Assembly: GCA_027717875.1 (NCBI GenBank)
Contig: JALLOL010000102.1
Span: 1 to 8,450 of the forward strand
DNA: 8,450 bases
From: Acidobacteria bacterium AH-259-L09
GTDB taxonomy: Bacteria > Acidobacteriota > UBA6911 > RPQK01
Reading direction: 5' to 3'
This document shows positions 6,237 to 8,450 of the stretch, one piece after another. Positions within the stretch are counted from its first letter, which is position 1. Each line of letters starts with the position of its first letter. Under the pieces are notes generated by a model. The model was not told the DNA's origin and made no database searches. It worked only from the letters and a program-made list of their open reading frames with translations. The translations under genes and the position numbers were made by a program.

Positions 6237-6367
6237 ATCCTATAACAATACGCCACTTGGTGGAAGCATGGATATGGAGATTAGAAGGGATACATTTGCC
6301 AGAACCGGTACACCCGCTCCGATCCCAAACACGAGCCAGACCATGGTCCCCTCGATCAGGTGTGGAC

Positions 6368-6372
6368 AGGAG
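6368..6372 (+). promoter_or_regulatory. Shine-Dalgarno site AGGAG fixing a GTG start
   Basis: AGGAG ends seven bases before GTG at 6380. There is no in-frame ATG near the start; a TTG at 6386 is the only close alternative and is spaced less well. Confidence 0.65.
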
Positions 6373-6379
6373 TTGAAAA

Positions 6380-6883
6380 GTGGATTTGTCAAAGTTTAAG
6401 GATCTGCCCGACCAGGCGAGAGTGTGGATTCATGGTTTCGAACATGAGTTGAAGGAACGTGAACAAGAAATCATAAGCCGGGAACTGGGGCGCTTTCTCC
6501 CTCGGTGGGTTTCCCACGGGGTCCCGGGCAAGGCAGCCTTCACAATCCTTTTTGCTCGCTTCGTTGTCACCGCCGCCCACTGCCGGGGCAGCATCTCGGG
6601 CTGCTCCATCGATAGCCTCGTGCAAAATTATAAGACGCTCAAAACTGTTTATGGATTAGATGGTTTGAAGGGAGGTCTTGTCTATTACCGCGACCCGTTA
6701 GGAGAAATTCAGGCCGTGGATCAGGGGCAGTTTCGCCAGGCTGTTGACTCCGGACTGATCTCGTTCAATACCCCGGTTTTCAACACCCTCGTCAGCACCC
6801 TGGGTCAGGTGCGATCCGGTGAATTTGAAATAACCTTTGAGAGGTCCTGGCATGCCAGAGCGTTTCGACCTGTTTCTGGCTAA
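6380..6883 (+). CDS. Small conserved protein of the family mislabelled 'ABC transporter ATPase', 167 aa
   Basis: This matches, from memory, a conserved soluble family of about 155-165 residues abundant in Bacteroidota, whose database name 'ABC transporter ATPase' has no basis in sequence. Shared landmarks are LPDQARVWIHGFE near the start (usually LPDxxRVWIYQ), WVSHGVPGKAAF (about 43-54), the cysteine motif SGCSIDSLV (about 73-81), then NTPVFNTLVSTLG (about 129-141, usually NTIVFNNLV), and SWHARAF at the end (usually SWHKxxF). There is no Walker A, Walker B or ABC signature, no signal peptide and no membrane helix. The function is not known to me. GTG at 6380 is taken as start because AGGAG (6368-6372) lies seven bases upstream and the family begins only a few residues before LPD. 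The gene ends 30 bases before the ferredoxin on the same strand, so the two are probably cotranscribed. Confidence 0.8.
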   Translation: MDLSKFKDLPDQARVWIHGFEHELKEREQEIISRELGRFLPRWVSHGVPGKAAFTILFARFVVTAAHCRGSISGCSIDSLVQNYKTLKTVYGLDGLKGGLVYYRDPLGEIQAVDQGQFRQAVDSGLISFNTPVFNTLVSTLGQVRSGEFEITFERSWHARAFRPVSG

Positions 6884-6913
6884 ACTGCAAGGAACCGTGA
6901 GGAATCCGCACCC

Positions 6914-7180
6914 ATGACTTTTATCATTTGCGAACCTTGTATTGGGACGAAAGACACAGCTTGTGTAGATGCTTGTCCGGTCGATTGCATTCATCCGCGC
7001 AAGGAGGAAGACAGCTTTGAAAGCGACGAGCAGCTGTATATTGATCCGGAAGAGTGCATTGACTGCGGGGCCTGTGTCCCGGAGTGCCCGGTGGAAGCGA
7101 TTTTCCCGGAAGATGAAGTCCCGGAGCAGTGGTTGAACTATATCGATATCAACTATAAGTGGTACGAGAATAAGACGTAG
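6914..7180 (+). CDS. Seven-iron ferredoxin ([3Fe-4S][4Fe-4S]), Thermus/FdxA type, 88 aa
   Basis: A small acidic electron carrier, the probable acceptor for the KorAB enzyme encoded nearby. The start TFIICEPCIGTKDTACVDAC and the second half ECIDCGACVPECPVEAIFPE closely follow the Thermus ferredoxin pattern. By position, Cys9, Cys17 and Cys58 should bind a [3Fe-4S] cluster, and Cys21, Cys48, Cys51 and Cys54 a [4Fe-4S] cluster. The second cysteine of the classic CxxCxxC is replaced by Thr12, hence the three-iron prediction. Cys6 and Cys25 are extra, as in relatives. The stretch between Cys25 and Cys48 is about eight residues longer than in the Thermus protein and strongly acidic (EEDSFESDEQ). 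The C-terminal EDEVPEQWLNYIDIN is typical. AGGA about ten bases before the ATG serves as ribosome site. It follows the 167-aa gene by 30 bases and converges on the sulfatase. Confidence 0.93.
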   Translation: MTFIICEPCIGTKDTACVDACPVDCIHPRKEEDSFESDEQLYIDPEECIDCGACVPECPVEAIFPEDEVPEQWLNYIDINYKWYENKT

Positions 7181-7206
7181 GGTGCCGCAGGGACCTTCTT
7201 TCACAC

Positions 7207-8450
7207 TCATCCCTGTCCTACCCGCTTGAGTTCCTTCAACACCTCCTGCGAACTGGGATCGTCGATCAGGTTTTGCATTTCGTAAGGGTCGTTTTTCAGG
7301 TCGTAAAGTTCGTCCATACGACGGAGCTTATTGTAGCGGATGTATTTCCAGTCCTTCGTGCGCACGGCCCTATAACCCATGTTGCGCATGCGCGGGAATA
7401 CTGTGTCAGTGTTGTATTCAATCAGGAAAGACGTACGCCACTCTTTTGGCGTTTGTTCTCGAAGCAGCGGCCCGAGGCTGCTGCCGTCCATCCGATGCTC
7501 GTCCGCCCGCCTCGCCAACTCAATCAGCGTAGGGGCGAGGTCGACGCCCAACGCGAACTCGTCGATTGTGCGGCCGCCTTTAATCAACCGCGGATAACTT
7601 ACCAGGAGCGGAATGCGTATCCCCTCTTCATATGCAAGCCGTCGTTCGACACTCAGGCCGTGCTCACCGTACCAGTAGCCATGATCGCTCAGGAAGACCA
7701 GTACTGTATCGTCCAGTTGGCCGCTATCTTCAAGCGCCTTAAAAAGCATGCCGACCCCTTCATCGACAGCGGCCAGCATACGAAGACGATCACGAACCGT
7801 CTCGTCGCTCGTTCCCGTTTTACGGCTCAACGGCTGTAGACCCTCGATTTTCTGCCGCAGCGCCGGTTTCCCCGCTAAAGAGTCGTCGACGCTTGGTCGC
7901 CGAGGAATCGTCTCGTCCGCGTACATGTTTTTGTGCCTGTTGGCGGGCATGAACCTGGACGCCGTCGGATCGGAAAGGCTACCATCGTTGTACTGCACGA
8001 GTTCCGGATGCAGCACCTTGTGAGCGAGATAGAGACAATACGGCTTCTTCCTCTTCTTGCGAACGAAGGCGACGGCTTTTTCATTCAAAACGTCCGTTGT
8101 GTGGCCGGTGTGGCGGATGTGCCGGCCGTTCACGTTTAGAATGGGATCGAACGAAGTTCCCTGTCCCTGCATGCCGACCCAGTAATGGAAGCCGGGGCGC
8201 GCCGTAGCGTCGTTGCCCATGTGCCATTTGCCGATATAGGCGGTTTCATACCCAGCCTTCTGAAGCACACGTGGAAACGTCATGAGCTTGTGGCTGGCAA
8301 CGCTGCGGTCTGTATTATCCAGGATGCCGTGGTGGTGCGTGTAGAGCCCCGTCAGCAGGCTGGCACGCGCTGGCGAGCAAAGCGGCGTCGTGCAGAAGGC
8401 GTTGCGAAACCGCACACCTTCATGTGCGATCCGATCGATGTTCGCCGTGT
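7207..8450 (-). CDS. Formylglycine-dependent sulfatase (alkaline phosphatase fold), 5' end outside the window
   Basis: A type I sulfatase that hydrolyses sulfate esters, probably on a polysaccharide or glycosaminoglycan-like substrate. The visible part has 413 codons and a TGA at 7207-7209. The reading frame stays open to the right edge, starting TANIDRIAHEGVRF (usually TPNIDRLAxEGxxF), so the true start and first metal-binding aspartates lie beyond 8450. The activation motif is LCSPARASLLTG; its cysteine (codon 8377-8379) would be converted to formylglycine. Next come GKWHMGND (active-site Lys and His), FLSDHGYWYGEHG (metal-binding Asp-His) and YEEGIRIPLLV. The C-terminal ending AVRTKDWKYIRYN and ELYDLKNDPYEMQNLIDDP is typical of S1-family sulfatases. 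A signal peptide would be expected but cannot be checked. Maturation needs a sulfatase-modifying enzyme, not seen here. It converges on the ferredoxin gene, with 26 bases between them. Confidence 0.93.
   Translation of the reverse strand, partial: TANIDRIAHEGVRFRNAFCTTPLCSPARASLLTGLYTHHHGILDNTDRSVASHKLMTFPRVLQKAGYETAYIGKWHMGNDATARPGFHYWVGMQGQGTSFDPILNVNGRHIRHTGHTTDVLNEKAVAFVRKKRKKPYCLYLAHKVLHPELVQYNDGSLSDPTASRFMPANRHKNMYADETIPRRPSVDDSLAGKPALRQKIEGLQPLSRKTGTSDETVRDRLRMLAAVDEGVGMLFKALEDSGQLDDTVLVFLSDHGYWYGEHGLSVERRLAYEEGIRIPLLVSYPRLIKGGRTIDEFALGVDLAPTLIELARRADEHRMDGSSLGPLLREQTPKEWRTSFLIEYNTDTVFPRMRNMGYRAVRTKDWKYIRYNKLRRMDELYDLKNDPYEMQNLIDDPSSQEVLKELKRVGQG

Larger units (their letters stand above)
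5777..6379. other. Divergent intergenic region between korA and the 167-aa gene
   Basis: This 603-base spacer carries the 5' regions of two divergent units. Near korA there is a small GGAC-CCGAAA-GTCC hairpin (5820-5833). The middle (5958-6180) holds a frameshifted protein-like minus-strand gene, listed separately. An AT-rich patch at about 6190-6250 contains a perfect TATAAT on the plus strand (6227-6232), but no good -35 lies 16-18 bases before it. On the minus strand, 6344 down to 6240 encodes a 34-codon hydrophobic frame starting MVWLVFGIGAGVPVLA, possibly chance. No known riboswitch or operator was recognised. Confidence 0.45.

Noticed and set aside
6698..7210. 170-codon minus-strand frame across the ferredoxin
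   Set aside because: Antisense to two well-supported genes and without any recognisable domain.
7188..7215. CAGGGA/TCCCTG inverted repeat between ferredoxin and sulfatase as a two-way terminator
   Set aside because: Six pairs with a 16-base loop and no T-run on either side; too weak to call.
7273..7839. 188-codon plus-strand frame inside the sulfatase
   Set aside because: Antisense shadow; the sulfatase frame carries the active-site motifs.

Overview
The window reads as a chromosomal segment of an uncultivated, probably anaerobic or facultative bacterium. Base composition is moderate and genes are loosely spaced on both strands. Three signs point toward the FCB group and neighbouring phyla (Bacteroidota/Ignavibacteriota-like lineages, KSB1, Latescibacterota) or Acidobacteriota: a small protein of the family usually mislabelled 'ABC transporter ATPase' in Bacteroidota, a kinase start of the type common in those phyla, and a fused gamma-alpha 2-oxoacid:ferredoxin oxidoreductase. 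This is inference from family distribution; there is no rRNA or other marker gene.

Layout. 1-170: the first 24 codons of a serine/threonine protein kinase, broken just after its glycine-rich loop. 187-666 (-): a four-repeat TPR protein. 667-1298: gene-free DNA with a multi-stem fold (748-809), then a run of GTnACnGATGT-type repeats beside the decayed C-terminus of an IS481-like transposase. 1299-1469 (+): an unrecognised 56-codon frame, closely followed by a 470-residue aldo/keto reductase (1485-2897) with a large helical insertion. 2898-3070: a short spacer with a weak terminator and an unexplained antisense open frame. 3071-5776 (-): the two-gene operon of a 2-oxoacid:ferredoxin oxidoreductase, alpha upstream of beta, 12 bases apart. 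5777-6379: a divergent spacer holding an AT-rich patch and, on the minus strand, a protein-like gene interrupted by one frameshift. 6380-7180 (+): the 'ABC transporter ATPase'-like protein followed by a seven-iron ferredoxin. 7207 to the window end (-): most of a formylglycine-dependent sulfatase, convergent with the ferredoxin and running off the right edge.

How it fits together. The reductase and the ferredoxin make one metabolic unit: KorA/KorB oxidatively decarboxylate a 2-oxoacid (most likely 2-oxoglutarate, but the substrate cannot be read from the sequence) to an acyl-CoA and pass electrons to a low-potential ferredoxin, for which the neighbouring gene is the obvious candidate. The reaction could also run in reverse as carbon fixation. 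The aldo/keto reductase and the sulfatase look like independent catabolic functions. No CRISPR array, phage, toxin-antitoxin or defence system was found. The least-explained pieces are the frameshifted small gene upstream of korA, the folded intergenic element at 748-809, and the inserted domain of the aldo/keto reductase.
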